Source: Arenicola marina (Eukaryota > Annelida > Polychaeta > Arenicolidae). From it: DNA of 64,000 nucleotides. The stretch spans positions 1,173,201 to 1,237,200 of the forward strand of contig CAXHSH010000416.1 in the NCBI GenBank assembly GCA_964019135.1, read 5' to 3'. A model generated the notes under the pieces. It was not told where the DNA came from. It was given only the letters and a program-made list of their open reading frames with translations, and searched no databases. Position numbers and translations under genes: made by a program. Numbering within the stretch: position 1 is the stretch's first letter; each line of letters starts with the position of its first letter. Below, in pieces: positions 1 through 11,926 of the stretch.

Positions 1-2555
1 AGGGCTCATGCCAGTCCACAAGACAATGTTTTAGACATTATCAGGTACATGTTAGAAAGGCAACTGCCTACTTCTCCGAGCACAGTATGAATGTTCTTTA
101 AGGAGTGTCTGCACATTCGACAAAACGAGTATGCAGTATTGCCAATTTGTCGAAGATGGAAAACTGTAATGTAACATGTGTATATAAGTTGTGTCCCGGA
201 GGGCATTGCCTTGTAAATTGTATGGTTAGTTGGAAATTCAAAGGTAATACAGGCAGGCCATCGAACTTGCATACCCTGTTAGCGAAGTTGGGCACCATAT
301 ATCTAAAGATTTGAGGATGTATCTTCTTCTGTTATATGATAGCTCAAGCTCATAAGCATAAAATATTTAAACATTGACATGATTAGTAAAACTTTTTTGT
401 TTACTTTTTTGTGGCAAGGTCGAAACTTACCATTTATGCCCCCAACACTGGCTGGTCGTCTTCTGAAGCTCTGCCGGGTGATATTGACGATACTTTGAAA
501 ATCCTCAGCATTGTCTTCTCGCGCTCTTATCTCAGTTATTGCATTAGTAGCAGCCGAGATAAGGCTTCGCACAGTTTCTACTCTACCAGTAGCAGTAACA
601 TCATTCTGTGTGTCTATGGTAGCTGGGGCAGACATATCTGATGATTCCTTATTTAACGAATCATATATATGTAACCGGTATACAATAAGAATCATTATTA
701 TTAATAATATTAATTATGAACCCAGTATTCATCCAAAGACAGTCTTTATAAAAAAAAATGTCTAAGAGAAAATCTTGTAAAATTTTATCCCAGGAAGGAA
801 CCAAATTGTTCAAGTGCTGATGACAGGTAAAAGATTTTTGAAAACAGTGGTTCAATTAACACAGCCCAGGCCTAAACTTGGTGATGTGTATAACCCTAGA
901 TATATGATGACATGTCAATGGCAGTAACATTCTTCTAAGTTATGAGCCTCAGTCAACTTCTGGGGGCTTGAAATTTAGCAGTCTATACATATATAGAGAA
1001 AATCTCTGTGACACAATCAACATTATGAAATGGTTTAAAAACCTTGGCTTTATCCATTCTAACATATAGCAAAAGTAATAGATTTTTGTGAACATGAAGG
1101 ATGAAGTTCAGTTGCAAACTGGGCTACCAGCTTTGCCGATACTGGTCATCTAGCATAAAATGTGGTTGCCACAGGGGTGAGTGGGAGTAATATCTATCTG
1201 TGCCGGAAGTAAAAACAAAATTTGTTAAGTGTAAAAATGTAAAGAATTTAAGCAGTATGTAAATCTAGTTCAAATATTTTACACTGGGAGCTGTCGAAAT
1301 GGACTGAACATCCACATCAAAATTTGCTATTCAAAACCTTCTTGTTGACATCCTTGTCCTATTAGGCAAGTGGTTTTGATGTCAGAGCAACTGTCAAGAC
1401 CCTCCTTAACACATTCTCATTATAATTTTAAGAACTATTTTATTTAACTATGAGCTTATACTTTTATAGAATCTACCCTTGTAAGGTAACTAAACATGCG
1501 TAAGAATATTTGTGTATGAAGCTGACAGGCCTCTGTACAAGTTACCATGCCTGTCTAACTCCTCACCAGGTGCCATTACAGCCAGGCAGCATTATCCGTT
1601 TTTGTGGTGTACGTTGTAGCTTATACAGTGGCAAATGGCGCAGTTGTCAAACCAATCCGTGCAGAAAGAGCCCTGACGTTGCAAGTTAAGACAATAAAAT
1701 GAGGTACTTTCTTTCCGCCAGATCTGTAAATTGCATAAGGACTCTGGAAACATATATATTTTGTCGGCTAGTGAAGGACTGTGCGCCCAATACATGAAAT
1801 ATGCGTGGCACACCACAAAACTCACAGGGGCCGCAGATCGACTGACACAGGCCGGGGGGTGGGGGGCGCACCACTTACATAGAACAAGCAGTGCGCAACC
1901 CCCATCCCCCCTCCACCTGTATTTGTCAATCTGCAGCGCCTGTGGTGACACTGCAGTAGCGCAAAGACAACAAATTCTCCCTGGCTCTAACGGCACCCCG
2001 TGATTAGCCGCAAGCGACCCCATTAACAGTTTCTCAGTCTTAGATGGGTACCAATCGGGGTCCCTCGGGGCTACCTCGTGATAAGAGTAGACTTAGAAGT
2101 TAGAGGCAGGCTTGATACAACCGCAATTCTGGCCTATTATCGCTCAGGACACAATATAATAATTAGCTTGGGTTACAAATAGGACTGAGTTGCAACCTCC
2201 TAGGCCTATCACTGATAGTGTTGGTGTAACGTTATCACTAGTATTTACCACCCCTGTGTTAAGAAAAGTTACAAAATATTCAAATAGATCACAATGTGCG
2301 TGGAGAACGTCGCCTCGAATGCTTGTGCCACATTTGAGTCACATACTCTCACACTCTCAAAGTATGCGAAGAACATATATTCTACGTTAGAAACGACGGC
2401 AAAATATTTAAATCGCTATATATAAAAATACGAATTGTATAAATATATATATATACTTTAAAAAGTAATGATTGACTGCCTTTTATAAGTAGATCTATGT
2501 GATATTCAATCTTATGACACTCGATCGATGGAGAGTATACTTCCGGTCTTTTGAC
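1..2555. other. Non-coding stretch, no gene recognised
   Basis: Only short open frames without recognisable domains occur here, and none has convincing splice sites or composition. Positions 1372-1388 carry a 17-base word that recurs as the right arm of the hairpin at 11011-11075. A G-rich patch lies near 1853-1870. I see no RNA gene and no long repeat. Confidence 0.5.
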
Positions 2556-2558
2556 GGG

Positions 2559-3020
2559 TATTAAAGATATCTTGAATTGAATTCAAGATATCTCAAATTC
2601 AATTATGGACATGTGACACATCTATTTTTTCTCATAAAAATTAGGTGTGATTTCAAGATATCTTGAAATGATTTCAAGATATCTGAAATTGAATTCGAGA
2701 TATCTTAAATTCAATTATGGATATGTGACACATCTATTTTTTCTCATAAAAATTAGGTGTGATTTCAAGATATCTTGAATTGAATTCAAGATATCTTAAA
2801 ATTATTTCAAGATATCTGAAATTAAATTCGAGATATCTTAAATTGCATTCAAGATATCTGCAATTGATTTCAAGATATCTGAAATTGAATTCAAGATATC
2901 TTGAAATCACACCTATTTTTGATGAGAAAAAATAGATGTGTCACATATCTTTAATTTAATTTAAGATATCTTGAATTAAATTCAAGATATCTTTAAATAA
3001 TTCAAGATATCTTGAATTGG
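2559..3020. repeat. Array of palindromic TTCAAGATATCTTGAA words
   Basis: About a dozen variants of a 16-base palindrome centred on GATATC are spaced 15-25 bases apart. Two direct copies of a ~70-base block (from about 2598 and 2711) carry a shared spacer containing GTGACACATCTATTTTTTCT. The same spacer appears inverted at about 2905-2945, so the array is also a larger inverted repeat that could fold back. Isolated GATATC words continue at 3369 and 3443. This is probably satellite or internal repeat of a non-autonomous transposon; no coding is seen. Confidence 0.85.
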
Positions 3021-3785
3021 TGATTTTTTATTAAAACGGCTTGCGATAAGTTTTAACAGTTTAACAGGTGTCCAGTCGTACCTCCCTCCTTGCCTGACAA
3101 CAACAACGCCACAAGGTTGGGGCTAGGTCGGCACCTAGACTCCGTGGCCACACGAGTCTAGTGTAGTTGGACTAATGTAACCATGACTAACATAGACAGT
3201 GAGTGGCTCAAATGCCAAACAATCGTCCTTTAATGGCTTTATGACCGTAAAAATGGATGACAGTAATATTCTGCTTACCGATGATATTCTTGGCCCATAA
3301 ATTAAGATATATAATTCCAGTAACTGAGTAGCCTACCTTCGCCCCAGGGACTGGGAGACAATTGAAACGAGATATCGGTAACTGATTGAAATAAGCTAAT
3401 TAGCTTACTTTTGTTTAGGGAGGTTTAGGGAGACAAATAAAACGAGATATCTTGAATCTCTAAAGCCAATAGAGGCTATTGATGTTGATTTATGAACCGC
3501 ACCATAATTTCTCACTCCCAGCTCACGAAAAATTAGTTTGCTCATTCCCAATTCACGGTGAAATGGAAAGCTTGTTCCCGACTAACGGCAATACCCACTT
3601 CCTCCCGACTAACGGCGATACCAACTTGCTGCCCCCACCCCCCAGCAACCCCCCTTGGAAGGGTCCCATCAGAAAAAAAGTAGGCCATATGTTTTCAACT
3701 ACAAGAAAGAGTTATTACACACATCTGGTGGAGGGGATCCGCGGTGCATTGATGCCTGAGAGAGCGCGCATATGTGGGATGCAAA
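3021..3785. other. Non-coding stretch after the GATATC array
   Basis: No gene or RNA is recognised. Short open frames at 3479-3799 run into C- and G-rich low-complexity sequence and show no domain. Confidence 0.45.
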
Positions 3786-3789
3786 AGAT

Positions 3790-4085
3790 ACTCCTATAGA
3801 GCAGATATTTATAAACTTGCGACCCGAGGGGGGGGGGGGGGGGGGTGTGTGCTCTGAAAGTGTGCGTTTATTCATTTCGTGGGCGGATTTGGTATTTATA
3901 AACTTGCGACCCGAGGGGCGGGGGGCGGGGGGGGGGGGGGTTGCTCTGAAAGTGTGCGTTCATTCATTTCGTGGGCGGATTTGGGCGATCAAAAAAACGG
4001 GCAGGGGGGCTTACTGCGGAACCCCCACCCCAAACCCAGCCCAACAATGTATTAAGTACCCCCCCCCCAACCCCCCCAACCCCCG
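3790..4085 (+). repeat. Dispersed G-tract repeat, tandemly duplicated copy
   Basis: A unit of about 107 bases occurs twice in tandem. Each starts with TATTTATAAACTTGCGACCCGA, has a G run of roughly 18-20 bases, then CTCTGAAAGTGTGCGTT and a GGGCGGATTT end. Recognisable relatives lie at 62697-63100 (+), 28190-28510 (-) and 63775-64000 (-). The G runs could form quadruplexes and are likely to be length-variable. C runs follow at 4058-4082. Confidence 0.8.
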
Positions 4086-5030
4086 GATGCAGATATGAAA
4101 ATGGAGCTACAAGGTTTTTATTTCCGGAATGAAACAGCTACTGGGTAAACGGTAAACTTGAAAGGTAAACTGGTGTCCATAGTCTTCAATACCAGTTTTC
4201 TCCGATGCTCAAAGCATCTGTATCTGAATGGCATGAGAACAAAGCTCCACACATTCTTATGTAAACCCGCCAAGACTACAACATACATGTCGACCTTGAC
4301 GCTCGTACCAGTTTTAGTATCGTTCGATTCGTACCGCATATTCGAGAAGCAACCCCTCTGCGCAGCCTGCAATTCTGGTTCTAGAATCGAACGCACTCTT
4401 CCTGACCCGGTTCTTCGTATGCGCCGTTGTGTACTTTAAAGCGGGTGTCCAACCTAATTTAATCGCGATCTGCACCAAAAGTTTACATCTTGATATTAAA
4501 TTGGCGAGTGTTAACGCTTCGTTTCGGCCGACTGGTAAGGAGAAAAAAATTAAGGCAACCCGCTCCCAGCAGTGACGCATATTGTGACTATTCATATGGC
4601 GCGGCCTTACGTTATAACTCGCGGAGAGAGAGATCAGGGCCGCGATTTACAGATGAACAGCAGCAGTTCCAAGCCGCGCAGTAGCGCCAGATCTTAGCGT
4701 TTCATGGAAGAGTCCAGTCCAAACAAATTGATATACGTCTTGCGACGATTGACTCTGCAACAATGCCATGATTGGAGTTAGCATCGCAGCTATTTATGTT
4801 AGCGATTATCACGCGCTCTTGTTTTGCTCACACAATAGGCGTAATTTCCGGTTTGAATAAATTAGAGTATCGCCTCCTGATTGGTCAATCCCGGACACGC
4901 CTCCAAAAAGGGCTGCCGCCTGGGTAGGCGGCGAAATCGTGCCTGGCGGTCACTTCTAAATTTTATTGTGAGCTACAGATAGAACGATAAATTCTATAAT
5001 TTGGAGGATATTATAGGAATTGGTAAAGCA
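4086..5030. other. Non-coding stretch, no gene recognised
   Basis: Overlapping short frames on both strands (4118-4684) show no family resemblance. The sequence is moderately GC-rich and contains no long repeat. Confidence 0.4.
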
Positions 5031-5034
5031 GCGT

Positions 5035-7680
5035 TAGAGGCCAGGGTGGCGGTTCCCTTTAAGACGGAGTTAAGTAGAGGTACTGAGTTTGTTAAAAACT
5101 ATGACGATGATTTGGTTTGGCTTAAACTAAACGGTTAATTTTTCGGTTGGCAGAGGGATATTATTTTGGGTTTATGCTATGTTGTGCCCGATGATTCATC
5201 CAGGAAGAAAGTGTCTGATTTTAATGCTCTCAGCCAGGTAACTGACGATATTGCCCTCTTTGAGTCCACACGTGGGGAAATGGATTATATGTTGGTTGGT
5301 CGTCACTAAATGATAAATTGGCCACCATTGAAGAAATTGTATCAGACATTGGCTCCTGTAGCAGCGCAGAAACGATTGAGGATAAGATACGCAATCTCAC
5401 CGACGTTATTAACGATGTTGCTAAACCTCTTTTCCTGACGGGAACCAAAAGCACGACAAGCAACACGCGAAAACTTAGACCAGCATGCTACAGCGCGTCT
5501 GTTGAACAAAATCGAAACAGCTTCATAAGGTGTCTGAATTTTTATAGAAAGCGCGGATCTGATCAGGATAGATGTGATATGATAGCAGCTGGAAAGGCCT
5601 TTAAGGAAGCAGTCAGATCACATAAGTGGGAACGAGAGAAGAAAGATACGCAGGCCCTACTTCAAGCACGGTATAGGAACGCCAAACTATATTGGAAGTT
5701 ATTAAAAGGAGTAAAATCTCGGCGTAAGAATACCATTTCTTCGTCTTTTATGAATATATCAAGGGTTTAAATACTCCGGACTATGATGTGGATGACGTTG
5801 ACGCGTCAGTTGCAAGCGTTGTAGATGGCGATGTTGACAAAATTTATTTAGAGCTTAGCACTGAGTTTGTGTATGAAGATATCTGTAACGCGGTCTCACA
5901 ATTAAAACTCAACACGACTCCAGCATGTGACCTCATTATCAACGAGTTTATTATACACGGAATTGATATACTTGTCATTCCCATAACGACACTTTTTAAC
6001 CATCTCTTGATGAAAGGTTGCTTCCCTAGTGTTTGGTCGGACTAACTGGGATGATGAATACGGTATCCTGTTGGAAGCGCAGGCAGGTTTCCATTAGACA
6101 TATAATTATTTCTATCATATATTTGTACTTCAATGTGTCATGCTTTAGAACCGGGGCGTCGTCTATATTGCGCTTTTATCGACTTCAGAAGAGTAAATAG
6201 GAAGTGTCTGTGGTTTAAGTTAATCAAAATGGATTAAGGGGACAGCCTTTGAAGGTTATACAGAATATGTACAAACAGGTCAAGTGCAAAGTTTTACATT
6301 GTGATGGCACGAGCTTCGACTCTGCTATTGGAGTTCGGCAAGGCGAGACAATATCTCCCTTTTTGTTTTCTATGTATATAAATGACATGGAGGAATATAA
6401 TAGGAGACACGGGGTAGAAGGAATCTCCATAGGACAAACGAAGTTATTTTTATTGCTGTACGCTGATGTTGCTGTCTTAGTCTGCGAAACTGAGGAAGAG
6501 TTACAGAAGTCATTAGATGCCTTAAAACGATATTGTGACGAGTGGAATATAGTAGTTAACAGTGGCAAAAGCAAAGTGATGATTTTTCACAAAGGAGGAA
6601 GTCTACTTAAAAGCGTTTTATCACAATTTAGGCGTTGTATTGTCCTCTCCTGGCAAATTTTAACAAACGCAGAAAACTCCAGCTGATCAAGCTACGAAGA
6701 CTTTATTCCAGATGGAGAAATATATCTGTAAATTTCACCCTCTCCGTCCTACCCATCGTATGGAGTTATTTGACAAATTGATAAGCCCAATATTGAATTA
6801 CGGTGCAGAAGTTTGGGATTTCCATACTGGCCAGGCAATCGAACGAACTCATACTGAATACTTGAACAAATCTTTGAAGGTTAAAACCAGTACCCCAAAC
6901 CATATAGCTAGGAGTGAACTCGGCAGATTAGACATGAAAACTCAGAGGTTGATACAAACAATCGGTTACTGGGTAAAGGTTATACATTTGAATGATTCAC
7001 GGTATGTTAAGCGATTGTATAAGGTGCTGTTGGAAGATTTAGAGTTAGGACGACGTAACTGAGTGTTGCTGGTACGTGATTCGCTAATGTCGCCCGGGAT
7101 GGGGGATGTCTGGCTATGGCAGTCCGTTGGAGATATCCAGGCGTTCATGTACCTCTTTAAGCAGCGGGCGAAGAATTGTTATTTTCAAACGTTACAAGCC
7201 GAGCTATCGGAAACCTCTCGTGGTACGCAATATTTACAATATAGTGTTTTCCCATGCTTCCCTCATACTTTGCTACTGTGGAAAAGAACAGATTTATGCA
7301 TTCTATAATTAAGCTCCAAACCTTTAGCCACCGCCTCCGCATTGAAACTGGGAGATGGCACAAGCCAAAGCCACTGCCCGTGGAAGAGAGGCTGTGTAGC
7401 GAGTGCGGTTTGTTAGATGACGAAGTCCACTTTTTTCTTGTATGTCGCTTGCACGATAATCTCAGGGAGAGCTTAATCCCACCGTATTTGTGGAGACTAC
7501 CAAATAAATTTTTAGCACTAGTTATGTCACAGAGCACAAAATTACGGAACAGATTGTCTGAATGTGTTTATCTGGCCAGCAAGATGAGAGAACCACGTTC
7601 CAGTGTAGAAATTCATTATGCGTATTGCATTTTTCAACACGAGGGCCTCGGGCTCATTGTTGCTTTGAAATAACTTTGAC
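5035..7680 (+). pseudogene. Decayed non-LTR retrotransposon (endonuclease remnant plus reverse transcriptase)
   Basis: Reading across several frames gives the parts of one ORF2 protein in order. An apurinic-endonuclease-like piece lies at about 5040-5290 and a linker at 5318-5770. The RT N-terminal part is at 5788-6045 and the RT palm at 6249-6660, including GVRQGETISPFLFSMYIND. A thumb/connection region follows at 6712-7062. The last piece (7254-7673) has a C-x2-C...H-x5-C zinc-binding pattern (CSECGLLDDEVHFFLVC). The catalytic motif normally YADD reads YADV (codons from 6459), so the enzyme would be inactive. At least four frameshifts or stops separate the pieces. Its C-terminal zinc pattern and domain order match the element at 29845-33476, suggesting a related clade. 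Confidence 0.85.
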
Positions 7681-7699
7681 TTCTATGTTGTCAATGATG

Positions 7700-7964
7700 A
7701 GTGCCGGCTGTCGGGGACGTTCCTTCCGCTAATATGACCTGTTGTCACACGCATATTTTAGCAGAACTTGATAGCTGAGTCTTCAATTCATCGTCGACCT
7801 TAGGGGTGCTCTTGGGTTTCTTCTTTACCGCTGCCACCATGTCATGTTCTCTTGCTCTCGTTTGTTAGACAGCCGGTACAAAAAGAAATCAGATGCAGTG
7901 TAGAACTAATTCCTGTTTAGTTACCATGTATGGGTGCAAGAAATAGTTCCACAATATTATCACA
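7700..7964 (-). mobile_element. Inverted gypsy LTR fragment and leader
   Basis: The reverse complement of 7931-7964 matches the 34 bases that begin the LTR at 9660 (TGTGATAATATTGTGGAACT). The match continues with substitutions and small deletions to about 7838. It is followed on the minus strand by TGGTGGCAGCGG, which looks like a primer-binding-site region, and by leader-like sequence to about 7700. This is therefore the 5' LTR end of the same family, placed head to head with the pol fragment downstream. Confidence 0.75.
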
Positions 7965-7980
7965 CTACTAAACCTACTGA

Positions 7981-9450
7981 TTGGTAAATAGTCTAGCGTA
8001 TAGCCGCAGGAGCAATGTACAACTTCGCATCTGCATAGATACTAAAGACTTGAACAAAACCATAAAGAGATGCCATCATCGCACCCCTACGCTGGAAGAA
8101 ATGAAACACGAGTTGGCCGGATCCAAGTATTTCACTAAACTTGACGCAAGAAATGGATATTGGTCAGTTGAGCTTGACCCGGAAAGCCAACTCTTCACTA
8201 CTTTCAATTCCCCTTTTGGCCGTTTTTGTTTTAACAGAATGCCATTTGGATTAGTGATGAACCAAGATGTCTTCCAGCAGAGGATGGACCAAATATTGGA
8301 GAAACTCCCCGGGACATCAGGTATCGCCGATGACGTGGCAGTCCACGGTAAGACCGAAGAGGAACACGACTCCAATCTGCACAATATGATGAAAGTGGCT
8401 GCAGAGAACGGTCTTGTTTTCAACAGCAACAAGTGTCATGTCAAGGAGAAGAACATTACCTTTTATGGACTTGTTTTTGATGCAGAGGGTGTACATCCTA
8501 ACCCTGAGAAAGTTGAAGCGATCAAGTATCTCTAACCCCCAAGTAGAAAAACTGAACTAGAAGAATGTTTGGGCATTGTGACTTATATGTCCTCATTTAT
8601 ACCCAATTGATCACAGCTCACAGCACCCCTACGATACCTGTTGAAGAAGGATGCAGAGTTCCAATGGTCGGGAGTCAACAGAAGTCTTTCGAATCCGTGA
8701 AGCAGCTGCTGTGTAAAGAGACAACCTTGGTGTATTCGATCAACGTAAGGGTACAGTCATTCAAGTTGACTCATCCTCCAGGGGTATCTGAGCTGTTCTA
8801 CTGCAGGACGACTGTCCTGTGGCATTCGCTTTGAAATCACTCACACCAACAGAGCAGCGCTGTGCAAACATTGAACACTTGTTGTGGTTTTTGGCTGTGG
8901 ATTTCGAAGCAGTAGGAAGATACAAGGGAATCTGCCTGTCAAGTCCAGAAACAATTGTTATAACAGGGATCTGATCCATGAGAGGCTGCACCAAAGACAG
9001 GAACAGCAGAAATACTATCCTGACCAGAGGGCATGCGATCTACACCCATCTACACCCACTACAACCGTTGGTCAGCCAGTAGGGATACAAACACCTAAAT
9101 CTGGCCAATGGGAACCAGCTACTGTACAACAACGAAGCCCAGAACCACGGTCATATTTTGTCGCTGGACTCGTTCTTCGGCGCAACCGACAGCAGATCAT
9201 GGACACACACCCAAAAGCGAAGCGGGTACGTTTTGCTGTTGAGCCGCCAAGTGTGTCTCCATATTCTGAACATTCACCTGCGGGTCGACAGAGTGTTGAC
9301 ACTCATCCGCTGTTGCCATGCAGTCCTCGGAATCCAACAAAAGACGACCGATCTAGCAACACACGAGGCTCTGCAAGCAATGATCCAAACATCCAGGAAT
9401 GCGACAGCACAATCTCCAACACTGAATATCAGACGAACTACCGACCCTGA
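7981..9450 (+). pseudogene. Gypsy (Ty3-type) pol fragment with internal deletion
   Basis: The frame 7981-8535 is the core of a Ty3/gypsy reverse transcriptase. It starts inside the domain at a CIDTKDLNK motif and includes LDARNGYWSVELD, NRMPFGL and the catalytic block GIADDVAVHG with both aspartates intact. Frame 8565-8880 carries connection and RNase H remnants around PVAFALKSLTPTEQR. After a large deletion that removes the rest of RNase H and nearly all integrase, frame 8884-9450 gives the C-terminal tail of pol, with the characteristic PKSGQWEPATV and LRRNR motifs. No gag or protease is attached. The element is dead and is bounded on the right by the polypurine tract and LTR at 9660. Confidence 0.9.
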
Positions 9451-9659
9451 CATGGACGTAAAATACGGAAACACGTACGTCCGTTATGAACAATAAATTC
9501 AAGCTCCAGTGATTAACTTAACTCAGTGAATAAGTTGATCCGATAATGTAATTATTGCTATATAACCGTTATATGCACGCTGATGACAGTCTGATCAAGT
9601 GACTGAACTAAACTGGAACATGATTATGTCGATAGATATTATTTTCTTCAAGAGAGGGA

Positions 9660-9836
9660 TGTGATAATATTGTGGAACTATTTCTTGCACCCAAATATGG
9701 TAGCTTAACCGGAAGTAGTTCGGATATCCCTACACTGCACTATCTGATTTATATGTACCGGCAGTCTAATTCGACGTTTCCCTCTATATCACCGTCACCC
9801 AAACAGCTACCAAACAGAGAGCAAGGAATCTGGTCA
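9660..9836 (+). mobile_element. LTR of the gypsy element (right end)
   Basis: A polypurine tract, AAGAGAGGGA, ends at 9659 and is followed directly by TGTGATAATATTG, the classical TG start of an LTR. The first ~120 bases match the inverted fragment at 7838-7964. The right limit near 9836 is inferred from where that similarity ends, so LTR length is uncertain. Confidence 0.65.
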
Positions 9837-10173
9837 GTAGAAGTATCAGTATGAGACCTTTACAGGCCAGGACACTCCCACACCATCCCAGATATTAGAC
9901 CCTCAGGCTCAGCATAGACTAGAGTACCAGACAGTACTGGACTAAATGCAAATAGATGCAAATAATATGTTTTACTGTTATAGGATATGGATGAGTACGT
10001 GACATGTAGATGTTATATTAAATATACTGTCATAGAATACGGATTGATAATCTCATATGAAACTGCTCTATGAAAATGGTAAATACTTTAAGCAAGGTGG
10101 TATGTTTTTAAGTAGTATACCTATTTATAAGTAATTTGGTAATGTCCGGAGGACCTGGACATTTAAGGGGGGG
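9837..10173. other. Non-coding stretch between LTR-like segments
   Basis: AT-rich sequence without recognisable coding. It could be remaining LTR or the 3' end of another element, because an AAGGGGGGGTAA polypurine-like tract follows at 10167-10178. Confidence 0.35.
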
Positions 10174-10193
10174 TAATGTAACGAAGTATTACA

Positions 10194-10343
10194 CAGCCTA
10201 TAACTTTATGAATTAAGTAACTGAACTAGTCTAATATTTTATAAGACTTGCAGAGTGTGAAAGGTTAAAGCCTATAACTTTATGAATTGAAGTAACTGAA
10301 CTAGTGTAGTATTTTATAGGACTTGCAAAACGTGAAAGGTTAA
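10194..10343. repeat. Tandem duplication, ~74-base unit, two copies
   Basis: The block starting GCCTATAACTTTATGAATTA and ending GTGAAAGGTTAAA is repeated directly with a few differences, then begins a third time at about 10344. Confidence 0.85.
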
Positions 10344-11010
10344 AGCCTATATATAATAAACTGTTTAACTCTGAGGATTAACCAAATAATTAAGGAGTTC
10401 CCTGAAGTGTATTTAGTGTTTTAAACAGCGGTAACTCCTTGTTATAGGACATGATGTACCATGCTTGGAGTAAATGTCATGATTTTATACAAAGGAATAT
10501 AAATTGGTTTACTCTGGGATGGAATATTTCTTTGTATAAGGTTAGGATATGAGAGCAAGTATAACTAAGAAGGTAAAGCCATGTACAGATGCACAGTAAA
10601 ATTGTTGGATACTACTACAATTCTAGACCGATTAAGAATTAAACTGGAGTATTAGAAATGGAATTCTGTGTTGTTATTTAAAATCTATTACAATGTACGG
10701 GCGAGATATATCTACGATTTAATATTAAGATATATTTAACGATGTAACTGGGGGTTATCCTGCCAAATAACGCCATTCTAATGGGTTTGACAGCTGTCAG
10801 TTTGAAGGTGTCATGAGCGATATTGGGGGGGGGGATCCGTTTCGAGTAGAATTCACACAGAAAAGTAGACTGACTCACCTTTATCTGGTAGAGATATCAC
10901 AGCTATATGTTATACGTTATTATATTACATGCACTAGGTCATTTACTTGGTGAATTAAAGCAACATTCGCGTATTATATTGACGTTCACGCGAAACTCTG
11001 TGAAAGCTCT

Positions 11011-11075
11011 AGCTCTGACATCAATCCACCACCACCACCAAGGTGAACCTTGGTGATGGTTTTGATGTCAGAGCT
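11011..11075. repeat. Hairpin-forming inverted repeat
   Basis: AGCTCTGACATCAA (11011-11024) is exactly complementary to TTGATGTCAGAGCT (11062-11075). The inner parts also pair (CACCAAGGT with ACCTTGGTG), leaving a very short loop. The right arm recurs at 1372-1388. Confidence 0.8.
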
Positions 11076-11132
11076 ATGAAAGCTCACGAGTTTCTGTGGA
11101 ATTATGTATGGGTCACGTGATCAGCTTTGGCC

Positions 11133-11140
11133 TATAAAAG
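11133..11140 (+). promoter_or_regulatory. TATA box (TATAAAAG)
   Basis: TATAAAAG is followed by a GC-rich start region and lies ~20 bases after GGTCACGTGATC, an E-box-like palindrome. It suits the promoter of the putative LTR at 10177-11372. No coding start is evident downstream. Confidence 0.4.
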
Positions 11141-11602
11141 GGCGGCCAGTTTAGCAGACGACACAGTTGGCTCCAGAGCGCTGTCCGTGCTGGTTGAGGT
11201 TAACCTCTCCATTAGAAATATTATTTAGCATATATGGAATTTGTATAAGCACGTAAATCTTTAAGAGTGGGTTATTGCGGGGAAATAGAATCCTTTACTT
11301 GTAACGGTTTTGAGACTTACCAACCCATTTATAATCCGCACACGTAGCCGTTCGCGGACCATGTAGACGCAGGTGGCGACCAAGCGAGGGGGGTCCCCTT
11401 TGTGCGGCGCCATGGTTCCCAGGGTAAGGGTTATTACGTCAATTGTAAACACAGGTATGTTCATATATAGTTTAGCCCTACTAAGTACCGTACCAATCGC
11501 AGCTTTAACTTGCTTTCTTGATTTTTGACGAATTTTCCAATTTGCCTAGAATCTCAATACTTTATCATTCATGCTTAGATCCGTTGCCATGAAACGTCAT
11601 CG

Positions 11603-11926
11603 TGACGTCACATGACGTCACTGACGCTTACCAAAATAAACAATTTGACTTCTTATTTTGTCACTTTACCTGCGTATCTAACTCTAGTGATCATAGCTAG
11701 TGCCTAAGTAGTTGAGAATTAATAGCTTCCGCAATTATGTCGGGTAACGTAAATTGGACGTCATTTTGGACGCACACGGTGCAGTAGCGCCAACAAAATT
11801 ACGCAAGGCACCAGTTGTGCATTGGTAGAAGGTGTAATCACAAACAAACTGGAAGTCGCTATGACGTATAACAGCCGAGTAATGACCTTTACCAAATTAT
11901 AACGTCATGACGTCATGCTGACGTCA
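11603..11926. promoter_or_regulatory. Cluster of four CRE-like TGACGTCA sites
   Basis: The 8-base palindrome TGACGTCA occurs at 11603-11610, 11613-11620, 11908-11915 and 11919-11926, in two close pairs. This is the consensus for CREB/ATF-type bZIP factors in animals. No gene start is recognised next to it; the Harbinger end begins 240 bases downstream. Confidence 0.35.

Larger units (their letters stand above)
10177..11372 (+). mobile_element. Possible solo LTR of a second gypsy-like family
   Basis: A purine tract (AAGGGGGGGTAA) is followed by TGTAACGAAGTATTACA, a typical LTR start. About 950 bases on there is a TATA box (11133) and GC-rich leader. Near 11374 the word TGGCGACCAAGCGAGG resembles a primer-binding region. 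A ~74-base direct duplication lies at 10194-10343. No second copy is in the window and no gag follows, so the call rests on signals only. Confidence 0.3.

Noticed and set aside
1592-2023. 143-codon minus-strand frame
   Set aside because: No domain, low-complexity composition and an overlapping + frame of similar length; no splice or promoter support.
4118-4684. Overlapping ~92-codon frames on both strands
   Set aside because: No family resemblance, heavy overlap and no splice-site support.
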